Below are positions 1 to 10,940 of a stretch of DNA of 64,000 nucleotides, in pieces (position 1 is the first letter of the stretch; each line of letters begins with the position of its first letter). Source of the stretch: Mesostigma viride (Eukaryota; Streptophyta; Mesostigmatophyceae; Mesostigmatales; Mesostigmataceae). The stretch is taken from contig RPFO01000485.1 in assembly GCA_009746045.1 (NCBI GenBank), positions 875,223 to 939,222 of the forward strand, read 5' to 3'. The position numbers and the translations under genes are program-made. The notes below the pieces were generated by a model. That model did not search any database, was not told where the DNA came from, and saw nothing but the letters and a program-made list of their open reading frames with translations.

Positions 1-1210
1 TTCACCCACGCCCACGCCCACCCACGCCCACGCCCACGCCCCCCACGCCCACGCCCACGCCCACGCCCACGCCCACGCCCACCCACGCCCACGCCCACGC
101 CCACGCCCACGCCCACGCCCACGCCCACGCCCACGCCCACGCCCACGCCCACGCCCACGCCACACGCCCACCCTAGCCTCACCCCTACTCCAAGCCACAA
201 TTATACCCAAAGCCACAGCCAGAAGTAGAGCGCAGCTGCAACAATAGCAGACGTAGCTGAGACACACACCTACCCACGCCAACGCCCACCCCACGCCATG
301 CCCATGCCCACGCCCACGCCCACGCCCACGCCCACGCCCACCCACGCCCACGCCCACGCCCACGCCCACGCCCACGCCCACGCCCACGCCCACGCCCACG
401 CCCACGCCCACGCCCACGCCCACACCCACACCCACGCCCACGCCCACGCCCACGCCCACGCCCACGCCCACACCCACGCCCACGCCCACGCCCACACCCA
501 CACCCACGCCCACGCCCACGCCCACGCCCACGCCACGCCCACGCCCACGCCCACGCCCACGCCCACGCCACGCCCACGCCCACGCCCACGCCCACGCCCA
601 CGCCCATGCCACGCCCACGCCCACGCCCACGCCCACGCCCACGCCCACGCCCACGCCCACGCCCACGCCCACGCCCACGCCCACGCCCACGCCCACACCC
701 CACCCACCACCCACGCCCACGCCCACGCCCGCGCCCATGCCCACGCTCACGCCCACGCCCACGCCCACGCCCGCGCCTGCGCCCACCCTAGCCTCACCCC
801 TACTCCAAGCCACAAATGCACCGTAAGCCACAGCCAGAAGTACAGCACAGCAGCGACAATTGCAGACTTAGCCCAGACACACACCTACCCACGTCAATGC
901 CCCTGCCCAGAGACTCGCGGCCTCATCCCACCCCCCTGCACGAACAGTTCCCAAACAAAAGAAAAGGCAAACAAAAGGAACAAGAGTAGCAAGCTGCATT
1001 GCGAGCACATATGCCAGTTCTGGTGCACATGCCAGGCCGAAAGCAACTCATGATTGCCCCTGCCCCTGCCCCTGCCCCTACCCCTGCCCCTGCCCCTGCC
1101 CCTGCCCTGCCCCTGCCCCTGCCCCTGCCCTGCCCCTGCCCCTGCCCCTGCCCCCCCCTGCCCCTGCCCCTGCCCCTGCCCCTGCCCCTGCTCCTGCCCC
1201 TGCCATCACC
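1..1210. repeat. Composite hexamer array: (CCCACG)n blocks with a conserved spacer, then (CCCTGC)n
   Basis: Two long (CCCACG)n blocks (1-168 and about 298-780) are each followed by the same spacer of roughly 120 bp (168-290 and 780-900; both start CACCCTAGCCTCACCCC and contain CCACAGCCAGAAGTA). The period is therefore about 612 bp. A (CCCTGC)-like array follows at 1057-1205. Reading frames through the arrays give only His-Ala, Pro-Thr or Pro-Arg dipeptides and are treated as non-coding. The repeat-block-plus-spacer layout recurs at 62.96-63.69 kb with different sequence. Confidence 0.9.
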
Positions 1211-2390
1211 ATTCTAACCACCACACATTACGAAAAGCAAGAAAATATAATAATAATAAGAAGAAGAAATAATAATAATAAACAAGCACAAAGTTGACTG
1301 CACATGCGACTGTACCAGTAGGCACGTAGCAAATTTTAGCTGCAGCTTCAATTTCAACTTCATTGCAATTGCAAGTGTGACTGCATGTGTAATTGCACTA
1401 CCAATGCCTAATGCCCACTGCATGTGCCCAGTGCGAATGCAATTCAAAAGCAACATGCAATCGAAATTACAGCTGAAGCCGGCTATTAACAAAGATATTT
1501 AAAGCAGTTGTTAACTACAGAGACCCAATGAAAATGCAAATGCAATGAAAAAGCAACAGAAGTTGAAGCCACTGCCACTCTACCTGCCGACAGTAACACC
1601 ACCGCCAGCACCCACTCATATCCCAACGACAAGGAAATAGAATTGCCCAAAGCCAGACATACATTGGGACGCATAAGCAAACGGCAACGCAAGCGCACAT
1701 GCAAATGTATACGCAAAGGCAAAGGCAAAGGCAAACGCAAACGCAAACGCAAACGCAAACGCAAGCTTGTCATGTACCTACGCTTAACTGCAAACGCAAA
1801 CTGTGCACGAAGCAAAAAGATTGGATGGCCAAGATCATGGCAAATACGAGGGCCGAAAACAATCCAACTTCATCTAAATGTCCGAAATCCTCACGACGTT
1901 TCGATGCGCGCTTGAATGTCGAAGGCCTGCGCCGATTATCGATCATAAGTCGAATGTGTAATTGTCGGCTTATGAGAACTGCTTTGCGACAGTATCACGT
2001 CAGGCCGTTCCTGTGCAGCCATTTTCCCTGTGCAGCGGGTGGACAACGTTCACTTTCCGCATTATTCATGGCTATCGAAGTTAATTCTTACCGACCCCGG
2101 CTGCCATGGCCACTGGCCACGCATATCAAGTTCAGGTATTCCCGACCTGTAGCGCAGCAGATTTCTGTCGGAAGGCATCCTAAGCATCGTGATAAAAGAA
2201 ATCCGAACAATAGACATTCATGCTGCATCTAAGGACATTATGGCATTTGTATATACTGCAAGTACATGTATCGACATTGCCGTGATTGCTAACCCCGACT
2301 CACCATGAACAGGAACTTTCCCTCTGCCTCCATGAAATGTACTTCGTGAAATGTACTGTAATACATATGATGTACTACGATGATAATCAT
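1211..2390. other. No gene recognised; includes a short (CAAACG)n run
   Basis: A (CAAACG)n hexamer run lies at about 1711-1764. The remaining sequence has only short open frames with no recognisable domain on either strand. Near 2320-2360 there are copies of the TGAAATGTACT motif that is repeated inside the neighbouring palindrome. Confidence 0.6.
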
Positions 2391-3003
2391 CCCAGCAAAG
2401 CCATAGCACACCTTCCGTTTCGACCGCCATGTCGGCCACTAGTCCGGATAGCTCAATGTGCACCTGACCTTGACACTAATCGCACAAACAGCCACAATTT
2501 TGCAAGCAAGAAGACATGGCTACCTCGGCATTTCATGAAATGTACTTCGTGAAATGCATTTCGTGAAATGTACTAAGGAACGTGATTGGCCGGCGTTCGC
2601 TCGCCAAATCTCGCAAAATGTACTAAGGCACGTGATTGGTCCCGCAAAATGTACTAAGGAACGTGATTGGCCGGCGAAGATTCTGTTTGCTGCAATTAAA
2701 ATTCCCTACAGAATCTTCGCCGGCCAATCACGTTCCTTAGTACATTTTGCGGGACCAATCACGTGCCTTAGTACATTTTGCGAGATTTGGCGAGCGAACG
2801 CCGGCCAATCACGTTCCTTAGTACATTTCACGAAATGCATTTCACGAAGTACATTTCATGAAATGCCGAGGTAGCCATGTCTTCTTGCTTGCAAAATTGT
2901 GGCTGTTTGTGCGATTAGTGTCAAGGTCAGGTGCACATTGAGCTATCCGGACTAGTGGCCGACATGGCGGTCGAAACGGAAGGTGTGCTATGGCTTTGCT
3001 GGG
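2391..3003. repeat. 613-bp hairpin palindrome (two ~295-bp arms, 23-bp loop)
   Basis: The left arm (2391-2685) is the reverse complement of the right arm (2709-3003), with loop 2686-2708. Positions pair with a constant coordinate sum of 5394 at both the inner and the outer end, so the arms have no net indel. Each arm contains several copies of AATGTACTAAGGMACGTGAT and of TTTCRTGAAATGTACTTCG. The outer part of each arm encodes the same peptide start (MHIELSGLVADMAVETEG), so the beginning of the adjacent reading frame is duplicated in inverted orientation. It may be a foldback element or an inverted duplication able to form a hairpin transcript. Confidence 0.9.
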
Positions 3004-3594
3004 ACATAATCGTGGCTATCTGCTTCCTGGCTTTCGCTATCATGGTGATGGGACACCATGGGAAGCGCAAGTTCGCAGCCATAGTGCTAAGCGGCAGCAC
3101 CCATGCCGGCAGCCTAGTGACCGACGAGACGTTCGACTGTAAGTGCGGCCACGAGTGCATGAAGCCCATTAGAATATCACATCTCCAGGCATTGCGAAGC
3201 GCCTGGTTTTCGCCCGGGCGGAAGCAAGAGGACAGGAAGGCGGCGATAAAGCAGCAGCTGCACCAGGGGGGGTACGACGCCATAACCACGATGTCGTCAT
3301 CTACTCGTCACAAGTTCGTTCATGGCGCTGGTTTTCGGTTCGTTCTCGACGGGGGAGTCAAGGATATGAACATAGGGTTTGTGACCCCTTTTCACTTTCG
3401 CGTTTCACTTTCGAGGCGGCCTTCAGGCACTGCCTGAAAATTAGCAACCACGTTTGGAACTCTTCGGACCACCTGTGAAACTAATCACATTTGATGATGT
3501 GCTGGCGGGCCTGGGCATCGCATTTGAGCATTACTTCGAGCAGGGCTCAACAAGCTCGATTCGCCAACTCAACCCGAAGAAGCCCTAAGCTGCG
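2931..3594 (+). pseudogene. Transposase-like relic with a CxC...C zinc-like motif
   Basis: The open frame 2931-3437 starts in the right arm of the palindrome. It contains a hydrophobic stretch (about residues 25-42), then FDCKCGHECMKPI, ALRSAWFSPGRKQEDRK and a basic tail. Short frames that follow (to 3594) keep coding character: EAAFRHCLKISNHVWNSS, then LFGPPVKLITFDDVLAGL. A CxC(x3)C motif, then a Trp/Phe-rich helix, then a Cys/Ala-Phe...Ile-Ser motif resembles the N-terminal part of several eukaryotic DNA-transposon proteins. This is a pattern resemblance, not an assignment. Frameshifts separate the segments, so I call it a relic. A GTAAGA donor-like site at about 3596 leaves open that it is a multi-exon gene. 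Confidence 0.35.
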
Positions 3595-3865
3595 GTAAGA
3601 CATATATTTGTGTGGATGGCTCTTGATATCATGCTGAATTTCTAGTCTTCTCTAGGTGGACAGTTCATGTGCAGCCATACAGGTCATCCATGTGTGTTTT
3701 AACCATGTTGCATGTGCCACAGATATTATGAGCAGTATTTACTAAGTGTGCTGGAGTCGTTGTTGCATGCTTGTTGTATTTCACAGTTCACGCCTGCATG
3801 AACGCATCGTTGATACTAATGATTATTCATATTGCATGACTGTTCTATTGGGGACGCCGCGCTTG

Positions 3866-5623
3866 ATGTCACAACGTGGCCGAAAGGGTGCATCCACCGC
3901 TGACGGCCGGTGGGTGAAATCGATGGACGCATTTCCGAAGAAGCCAGCCGCGGGCCACACCCATGGCGCGGGCGGGGCGCGGGCGGGGGCGGGGGCGGGG
4001 GAGAAGGCGCGGGTGCGGGCGCGGGCGCCACCCAAGACGCGGGCGCGGGCGGGCGGGCCCGGGCGGGGGCGGGCGGGGGCGGGCGCAGGCGCCGGCGCGG
4101 GTGCGGGCGCGGGCGCCACCCAAGGCGCGCGCGCGGGCGCGGGCGGGGGTGGGGGCGCAGGCGCCGGCGCGGGTGCGGGCGCGGGCGCCACCGCCGACTT
4201 GGATGATGAGCCAGCAACCGAAGCCGAGAGGGAGAGGCACCGCTCTTCGAAGGTGTTCGATCTCGAAGTGTTTTGGGGCCCGGATATGACCGTGTATGTC
4301 CGCTGGCGCCTAGCCGCATCGGAGACGTTGGTAAATGCACCGGTGAACAAGTGGCAGCCCACAGGGCCTAATGGCGAGGCTTGTGACGGGGTCACGCCCA
4401 TTGGGTACACCCCGCAGGGAGATCCTGTCTATGGGTGCCTCCTCATAGAGCGTGGCAAGGCCCCCAAAGGAAGTCCTGGTCTAGTGCCGCTTTTTGAATG
4501 GGACGAGGGCGGTGCCAGGAGATGTACCTGCGCTAGCCTTCACAGCCTTTTTCCTGACATCGTCGCCGCTGAGAAGCAGCAGTTGCTGGACGGATGGATT
4601 GAGCAGGTGCCAAAGTCCGTGGAGGATGTGCGTGCCAACAACGAGAATCTGTTCGACATCATGGAGCAAAAGCTCAAAGAGAAGCGTGAACTGCAAGCGA
4701 ACAAGGCGGTACCCTTACCGCTGCGATCTGCAGGCGACCAGTCGGTTGCGCGGGCAACACGAGCACTGAGGCTGCCCATAAAACAAGTAATCTCACACGT
4801 CGCTTGCCCTGCCCGCGAGATTCAAGCGCAGATCAACCGCGCATGTGCGCCCGCTGCGCGAGGGAGCACATCAACGGCAACGCCCGCTTTGCGCACACTG
4901 ATTTCCGGCAGGCACACCTTCAAGGTGAATGGAAGCCTCATACGACGCAGCGACCTACTCGTTGTTAAGCGGCCAGCCGTCACCTGCGGGCAGGGAATGC
5001 CGTGGGCACCACACATGCTGGTGAAGGTCCTTGATCTGGAAGGCGATCGCACGGAGCGTGACAGCATTGTCGCCTCTCCTTACTACGCACCGTCGTGGAC
5101 GGGCCAGTTTTCTAGAGTGACATTAGGTGGCGGCAGCGCAGGGATGACGGTCCCCATTTCTGATGTACACCTGCAGCACTGGACAGTGGGCGGTACGGCA
5201 GAGGTGCACCAGCCTGAGCTGATCAGTACCGGCAAACTGTCAGCTGCCACGGTGGCGGCGTTGAAAGAGCACCCGCAGATTGACTTTGAGCATTACAAGA
5301 CTGCCACCGCCGCCAGGGCAGCAGCAAAGGATGACTGCAATGCCTACTTTGCCGAGCATGGAGCACGTGCGCTTATCGGGATGCGCCTGTGTGCCCTGTT
5401 TCCGGGGATAGCGAGGAAGAGGGAGCGCTTCCATGGCTGGGTCACTAAGGTTCAGGAAAGGGGAGGTCACCTGCTCATCAAGGCGATGTGGGCTGATGGG
5501 CAGGACTATCATGCCCTGGCGGAGGTGACGCAGTTCGTGTGCGGCTGCCCACACCCAGTCGAGGCATTTGGCCGCGCTCGCTTCTTTCCACAGGAGCTAG
5601 GCTGGCACCGTGAACGCAGGTGA
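3866..5623 (+). CDS. Uncharacterised protein with a low-complexity Gly/Ala/Arg leader
   Basis: I do not recognise the family. The chosen start is the ATG at 3866 (MSQRGRKGAST), giving about 585 residues; an in-frame ATG at 3836 is an alternative. Residues about 30-110 are a GA/RA low-complexity tract encoded by GGGCGC-rich DNA with an internal duplication. The rest looks globular: an acidic segment (DLDDEPATEAERER), a domain beginning KVFDLEVFWGPDMTVYVRWR, a possible helical segment near DIMEQKLKEKRELQ, a region with FKVNGSLIRRSDLLVVKRP, and a C-terminal part with FHGWVTKV and GHLLIKAMWADGQDY, which could be a small beta-barrel (inference). It lies beside the transposase-like relic and may be an accessory protein of the same element. 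No introns are needed. Confidence 0.5.
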   Translation: MSQRGRKGASTADGRWVKSMDAFPKKPAAGHTHGAGGARAGAGAGEKARVRARAPPKTRARAGGPGRGRAGAGAGAGAGAGAGATQGARAGAGGGGGAGAGAGAGAGATADLDDEPATEAERERHRSSKVFDLEVFWGPDMTVYVRWRLAASETLVNAPVNKWQPTGPNGEACDGVTPIGYTPQGDPVYGCLLIERGKAPKGSPGLVPLFEWDEGGARRCTCASLHSLFPDIVAAEKQQLLDGWIEQVPKSVEDVRANNENLFDIMEQKLKEKRELQANKAVPLPLRSAGDQSVARATRALRLPIKQVISHVACPAREIQAQINRACAPAARGSTSTATPALRTLISGRHTFKVNGSLIRRSDLLVVKRPAVTCGQGMPWAPHMLVKVLDLEGDRTERDSIVASPYYAPSWTGQFSRVTLGGGSAGMTVPISDVHLQHWTVGGTAEVHQPELISTGKLSAATVAALKEHPQIDFEHYKTATAARAAAKDDCNAYFAEHGARALIGMRLCALFPGIARKRERFHGWVTKVQERGGHLLIKAMWADGQDYHALAEVTQFVCGCPHPVEAFGRARFFPQELGWHRERR

Positions 5624-5675
5624 TGGCACCCACATAGACGATGCCGTCCCTGCTGTGCACAGTGACAGTGAAGGC

Positions 5676-5830
5676 GGGGAGGAGGAGGAAGAGGGAGAGA
5701 AAGAGGGGGAGAAGAGGGGGAGGAGGAGGGGGAGAGGGGGAGGGAGAGGGGGAGGGAGAATGGGAGGGGGAGGGGGAGGAGGAAGAGGGAGAGGGAGAGG
5801 AGAGGAGGATGCGGAATGGGAGCCGGGGAT
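5676..5830. repeat. Purine-rich GGGGAG/GAGGAG tract
   Basis: Simple GA-rich DNA (GGGGGAGGGAGAGG type) sits just downstream of the stop codon at 5623. Frames read through it as Glu/Gly/Arg or Pro/Ser repeats on the two strands and are treated as shadows. Confidence 0.85.
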
Positions 5831-5849
5831 GACTGGTAGATGAGACGGT

Positions 5850-6264
5850 GCCATCTACCGGCGCATGGAATGAAGTGGTACACAAGTTTACTCATGGTTA
5901 TCGGCAAGTAGAGCATGCACGCCTGGCCTAGTTGAATTTAAATCAATGAGTTGAGTTTGGAGAGGCTGCATTTTGCTTGGATGAAGAATGTGTTAGCATG
6001 GCCAAACTTTTATGGCTTGTAGCCAAATCCTCTTGGGGTATGCAGTGTACTAGCGGTGTGCAATTGCGAGGATTCCTGTCTTGTAGCGATGTGGCCTCTC
6101 ACCCTGCAGCCTGGTAGATGTGTTGGCATGCAGCCACCCATCATTGGTCATCCGATCTGGTGTGATTTGCATTTGCACACCTTGTATTAAGGCCATGATT
6201 TAATATTGTCTTGTTATTTTTAATGTGTATATGCGAAAAGAGGCATAATATGCTCATATATAGT
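5850..6264. other. No gene recognised (AT-richer intergenic)
   Basis: No long open frame, domain or repeat was seen before the satellite begins at 6265. Confidence 0.6.
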
Positions 6265-6960
6265 GCTAGCAAATGTCACTACCTTTACCTATGCCTGACC
6301 TTACAAGTTGAGGATGGTCTAATGTAGTGGCAAACAGGTTATTTACAACATTCACAGTTTTCTGACATAGTTTGAGGCAACTATACTTACCAAAATGCTT
6401 GAAAAAGGCAAAAATTGCACCATTTATGCTAGCAAACGTCACTATTTTGAGATCAAACTGGGCCCAAACTTGGCCCATGGTCTAATCTAGTGGTGTTTAG
6501 GTTGCTTCCAACATTTCATAGCTTTCTGACATAGTTTGATATTGTGTAGTAGCTTACACTGAGCAAAATGCTTGAAAATGGCAAAAAATGCACCATTTAT
6601 GCTAGCAAACGTCACTATTTTGACATCAAGCTGAGCCCAAACTTGGCCCATGGTCTATCTAGTGGTGTTTAGGTTGCTTCCAATATTTCATAGCTTTATG
6701 ACGTAGTTTGATATTGTTTAGTAGCTTACACTGAGCAAAATGCTTGAAAATGGCAAAAAATGCAGTATTTATGCTAGCAAACGTCACTATTTTGAGTTCA
6801 GATTGACCCCAAACTTTGTGCATGGTCTATTCTAGTGGTAATTAGGTTGCTTGCAAATATCCATGATGGTTTGACGTGATTTAGTACTGTTTCCTATTTA
6901 TTACTATTTAATTTAATTTAAAATGACAAAAATGTACCTTATTGCTAGCAAATGTCACCA
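6265..6960. repeat. Satellite array, ~172-bp units, five unit starts
   Basis: GCTAGC anchor sites fall at 6265, 6428, 6601, 6773 and 6944, giving units of 163, 173, 172 and 171 bp. The conserved block reads ATTTATGCTAGCAAACGTCA, then a TTTTGA..TCA.. segment and CCCAAACTTGGCCCATGG. The unit resembles, in opposite orientation, the repeat at 52.44-52.89 and 54.91-55.21 kb. Confidence 0.85.
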
Positions 6961-7408
6961 AGATGACGTCCGATCGATACCAAACTTTGTACGAGGTCTA
7001 TTTTGGTTGCAAACATCATGCATGACAATTTTCAGCATAAAAAGACAAACTTCGGTACGAAGTACATTTTGCGTGCTGGAGTACATTCTTAATGGCTGGT
7101 AGGGCCAGCACAACAGCGAGTGGCTGCGTACCTGCCGTGGGAAGGAGGGGGGTGGTACACAACTGCCGCCAGTATAACAGCGGGTTGCCGCAAGGGTGAC
7201 CTGACAGCGATGCCGCAAGAACGTGTACCGTGCGATGTTTGGTTTGCCCCTGACCACTGGGGTTGTAGCCGTCGGATGGCTGCAACCACGTGTGTACGCG
7301 AAATTTGACAGTGCACCAGGAGTGCACGCGAAATTTGAAAGTGCGCCTTCACGTCTTCACCACCGTAGGTGACTCCAGTTGACGTTTACGCGCAGCTCAT
7401 CAGTTTCT
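6961..7408. other. Upstream region of the 7409 gene; no separate gene recognised
   Basis: Short overlapping frames on both strands show no domain. A small direct repeat occurs at about 7298-7340 (ACGCGAAATTTGA copies, each near GTGC), close to the start at 7409, and could be promoter DNA. I see no convincing TATA box. Confidence 0.4.
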
Positions 7409-8844
7409 ATGGCGCCCAAGCTCAAGAAGAAGGCCATGATGTCGCGGGAGGAGGAGCACATCGGCCGGCGGCGCAAGAAAAGCCGCCAGTTGCCTTCCTC
7501 CGAATCCGAATCCGAATCCGATTCCCCTTCCTCGTCGTCCTCCGGCGAGGACGACGATATGGCGCCCCCCCGGATGCACCGGCCACCACCTCCGCCGGCA
7601 GGAACTTGCAAATCGCGGCCAACAGGGCGGAGGAGGGCCTCAGGCAGGAGGTGGCGGCATTGAGACAAGACGTCGCCAGTCTCATGACGCGACTGGGCAC
7701 CAAACTGCCCAGGAATTTCGTGGGTAGCACATTACGCATTTTATAGCTTATTTGCTGAACTTTTTTGCTTTACACGATTCATTATTCCAGATTTCTAACT
7801 TCGCACTTTCTCTATCTTGCACATTGCACGTTTGCAGAAGACGACCCCAGCTTTTTCGGCAGCTGTCGAACACCTCTCCAGGCATTGCCTGAGCGTTCGC
7901 CCTGACGTCGGGCAAGCCGTTCAGCTGGACCAGGAGCGGTCCGTCAGGGAGATGGGTCTGCGTGGCGCGATCGCCATGTTCTTCCAGGAGTCGGGCATCG
8001 TGAGAAGCCCCGCCGACTCGGTTCCTGCGGAGGATTACGTTCAAGTCCGGGCTGCGCTGATCAAGCGCCTGGCCAACCACCGGTCCAACTTGTTCAAGTT
8101 TGGCCTGATGCGGGTGTCTGACGACTACACGCCGTGGTTGGTGGGGACGGCCACCACCAATCGCATCAAGAAGTACGCAGACCTTCCAGCATGGCTGAAG
8201 GAGGACTTCGCCCGCGTGGTACTTTTGTACTATCTGAAGATGTTGCACTTCACGGTGCAGGTAAGCAGCCTTCTTATCATTGTTTCGTGGCATGCGCTTA
8301 CTTTCTTTAACACATTGGTACATAGGACTAAACTGCATGTCACTACATTTAGTTTTTGTATGCCAACGATGACTTATATTGTTTGTTCAATGCATGCATG
8401 GTTAAAATGAATGTACTTGCCGTGTGATGATGACACCACAAGCAGGAGGTGCGGGACAAGCGGCCTGAGCTGTGGGAAGATTGGGAAGACATCGCCTCCA
8501 AGTGCTGGGACAAGAAGAAGGTGCGCGAGGCGTCCCAGAAGCTGAGCCTGATGCGGACTGGGCCAAGGCGCGAGTGGGACGACGTGGACGAATGTTTCAA
8601 GGAGGTGGCGAGGACGCGTGCTTACTACCGGAATGTGCCAACGCGTGTCTTGTTCGACAACATAAACAACCCGTGGCCCTACTCTGACGCAAGCGCAAAC
8701 TCGCAATCCCGCGCAAGCATCGGCGCCTCGAGCGCACCAAGCGAGCGCACAGCAGCACCTGCCGAGGAGACCACACCCATCGGCGCCGCGAGCGGGGATG
8801 TCACGCACTCACTGCCGGCCGAGCCCCAGTCAGCACCTTTGTAG
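7409..8844 (+). CDS. Three-exon gene, family not recognised
   Basis: The start is ATG 7409. Exon 1 is 7409-7719, intron 1 7720-7837 (GTGGGT...TTTGCAG), exon 2 7838-8260, intron 2 8261-8445 (GTAAGC...AAGCAG), exon 3 8446-8844 (TAG). Both introns are phase 0 and the flanking frames agree. The N-terminus is basic (MAPKLKKKAMM) then Ser/Glu/Asp-rich; a predicted coiled-coil piece (EEGLRQEVAALRQDVASL) ends exon 1. Exons 2-3 encode a compact, mostly helical region (VREMGLRGAIAMFFQESG; KRLANHRSNLFKFGLMRVS; RPELWEDWEDIASKCWDK) and a Ser/Ala/Pro-rich tail. One oddity: within exon 1 the frame must change at the C7 run at 7565-7571, by a sequencing indel or a real frameshift. A repeat in the tail continues past the stop codon. 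Confidence 0.6.
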
Positions 8845-8962
8845 AAGACCCCACCCATTGGTGCCTCGAGCGAGTTTGTCACGCAATCCAATGGATGATA
8901 GCAAAGCCAATAAATATTTAAGGATGTCATCAGCCGACTTGGTTATCTGATCATGTCTTGTG

Positions 8963-9014
8963 CTACCATGCTCCGGATTCTCCCGATTTCTGGCCTGCGA
9001 TGGTTGTCTCCTTG
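8963..9014 (+). mobile_element. 52-bp insertion of the Penelope-like element 3' tail
   Basis: The sequence CTACCATG...TTGTCTCCTTG matches the last ~52 nt of the full element (end 42972) with few differences. It is flanked on both sides by ATGTCTTGTG (8953-8962 and 9015-9024), a 10-bp target-site duplication. No other element sequence is present. Confidence 0.85.
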
Positions 9015-9264
9015 ATGTCTTGTGTTAGAGTTTCAATGTATTATAAATGCGACAAGGACATCGGCTGAAATGTGAGAATGAAGACATATTGGTGAAGTTA
9101 AGACAAAAACTTTGTTTTATGCTTAAATATGAAATAATAAACTCTTTTAGGCTCATTTCATGAAATGAATGATGATGGACATTGCACAAATTAAAAACAT
9201 AGTATAGAGTAGACAACTACATCTTAAGTTACAACTTGTAAATTACGATATGTAGAGGTCTGCA

Positions 9265-9565
9265 CGTAAGTTACCAACTCGTAATTTAACCGCTCGTAGA
9301 CTATCAACTCGTAAATTACTACCTCGTAAGTTACTACCTCGCGCATTACTACCTCGTACATTACTACCTCGTAAATTACTACCTCGTAAATTACTACCTC
9401 GTAAATTACTACCTCGTAAATTACTACGTCGTAAATTACTACCTTGTAAATTACTACCTCGTAAATTACTACCTCGTAAATTACTACCTCGTAAATTACT
9501 ACCTCGTAAATTACTACCTCGTAAATTACTACATCGTAAATTACTACATCGTAAATTACGACGTC
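9265..9565. repeat. 15-bp tandem repeat GTAAATTACTACCTC
   Basis: About twenty near-identical 15-bp units occur with occasional C/T/A variants. Because 15 is a multiple of three, the minus strand is open and reads VVIYE repeated; no start context or flanking domain supports a gene. Diverged units continue to about 9680. Confidence 0.9.
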
Positions 9566-9699
9566 GGATCTTACCTCGGATCTAACTCGTAGCTTACGAG
9601 AAAGATCCGACCTCCTATGCAAACGGTAAGAGTAAAAGCGGAGTAAATTACCACCTCGTAATTTACGCCTCGGATCATTTTTACTACCCTCGGACGAAA

Positions 9700-10940
9700 A
9701 GTATAGTGTTCGGTGCGCACTTCTTACGGGACCACGCCCCCATGCCTTTTACAGAAGGGTGTGTGGCAGGGCTGCGTGCTGTCGCCCTACCTGTTCATTA
9801 TTGTTGTCGAATACGTAATGATTCAGGCGCGCAAGCGATTTGCCCGCATCGTGGGCAGGGAACCAGGAGTGCAGGTTGCTAACAAATTCTGGCATGGCGG
9901 TGCGGACACGGAGATTCGGCTAGCAGACATCATTTACGCAGACGACACCACCCTCTTCGAGGACACTGAGCACGTGCATGAGACATGGCTCGACTGCCTG
10001 GCTCTCGAGGCCCGTGCAGTGGGGCTTGAGGTCAGCAAGAAGACAGAGGCCCTGGCGGTTGGGCTTACCAACCCAGCGCCGCCCCTCTATCTCCTAGACG
10101 GCTCTCGAGTCCTGTATCGGGACCGCGTTAAGCTGCTGGGCAGCCTGCTCCCTAGCTGCGAGGTTGATGTGGACCACCGCATCTCCCTCGCCTGGCACGC
10201 TTTACGCCAGTACCGGGCCCTGTGGCGCAAGCCCCTGGGCAAGATCGAGAAACAGGACCTGTTCAAGGTCCTCGTCCTTCCTGTTCTCACGTATGGCGCC
10301 GAGACGTGGACCCTCACCGCCGACCTGGCCCGCAAGCTGGACGGCGCGGTCACCAGCATGCTGCGTTCCATTTTCAGAGTAGGATATGCTGCTCATGTCC
10401 GCAATGAGGACCTGTACCAGGGCATGCCCTATATCACCAGCACAATTAAGCAACGCCGCCTGCAGCTAGTAGGGCACCTAGCTCGCACCAACCAGGTAGA
10501 CACCTCACGTGGCCCCCCGCAGGACTGCGACCAGCCCAGCCTGGCCGGCACCTCCTGATGTGGGCTGGGCCCAGTGATGTTAGACGCCGCAAGGCCCGCA
10601 CCTTCAAGGAACAGCTAGTAGAGGACATGGGGGGCCTAGGCCTCTCCGTGATTTGGAAGAAGATGATGGACAAGGCCAAGTGGGCCCAGGTCATAGAGGA
10701 CAACGAGCCCCCCCCAGTGGGGAAGCGCCCGCGTGTGCAATCCCGCGGGAGGCACGCTAGATAGCTCCCCCTAGGGCAGCGTGCGGCTGCCTAGATAGAT
10801 GTTGTAGTTAGAATGTTGTTAGATAGATGTAGTATGTAGCCAATGTAGATAGATTAGACCGGTAGGAATGTGTGCACCCATCCATCCATCCATCGGTGAC
10901 TCCCCAACGGGAGCACGAGTCTAATTAATTAATTAATTCT
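9700..10940 (+). mobile_element. 5'-truncated LINE (RT domain to 3' tail)
   Basis: The copy begins inside the reverse-transcriptase domain and ends with a 3' UTR containing CACCCATCCATCCATCCATC and an (AATT)n tail (about 10921-10938). The same 3' end occurs as a 96-bp copy at 28427-28522 with its own target duplication, which defines the tail of this family. Confidence 0.8.
9713..10764 (+). pseudogene. LINE ORF2 C-terminal half (reverse transcriptase)
   Basis: The frame 9713-10558 contains the RT motifs GVWQGCVLSPYLF (around motif B), the catalytic YADDTTLFED (motif C, about residue 82) and the post-RT segment KLLGSLLPS, followed by the LINE-typical VLPVLTYGAETWTL and RRLQLVGHLART. It stops at 10558; a -1 shift continues in 10558-10764 (RRRKARTFKEQLVEDM...WAQVIEDNEPPPVGKRPR), the usual C-terminal end. 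Endonuclease, ORF1 and the fingers of RT are missing through 5' truncation. The clade cannot be fixed from this fragment. Confidence 0.85.

Noticed and set aside
185-1053. Open frames of His-Ala, Pro-Thr, Gly-Arg or Trp-Ala repeats
   Set aside because: Pure consequence of the hexamer array, open on several frames of both strands, with no non-repeat domain.
9224-9622. 132-residue VVIYE-repeat protein, or a CRISPR-like array
   Set aside because: The 15-bp unit is contiguous with no spacers, so not CRISPR; the frame is open only because 15 is divisible by three.
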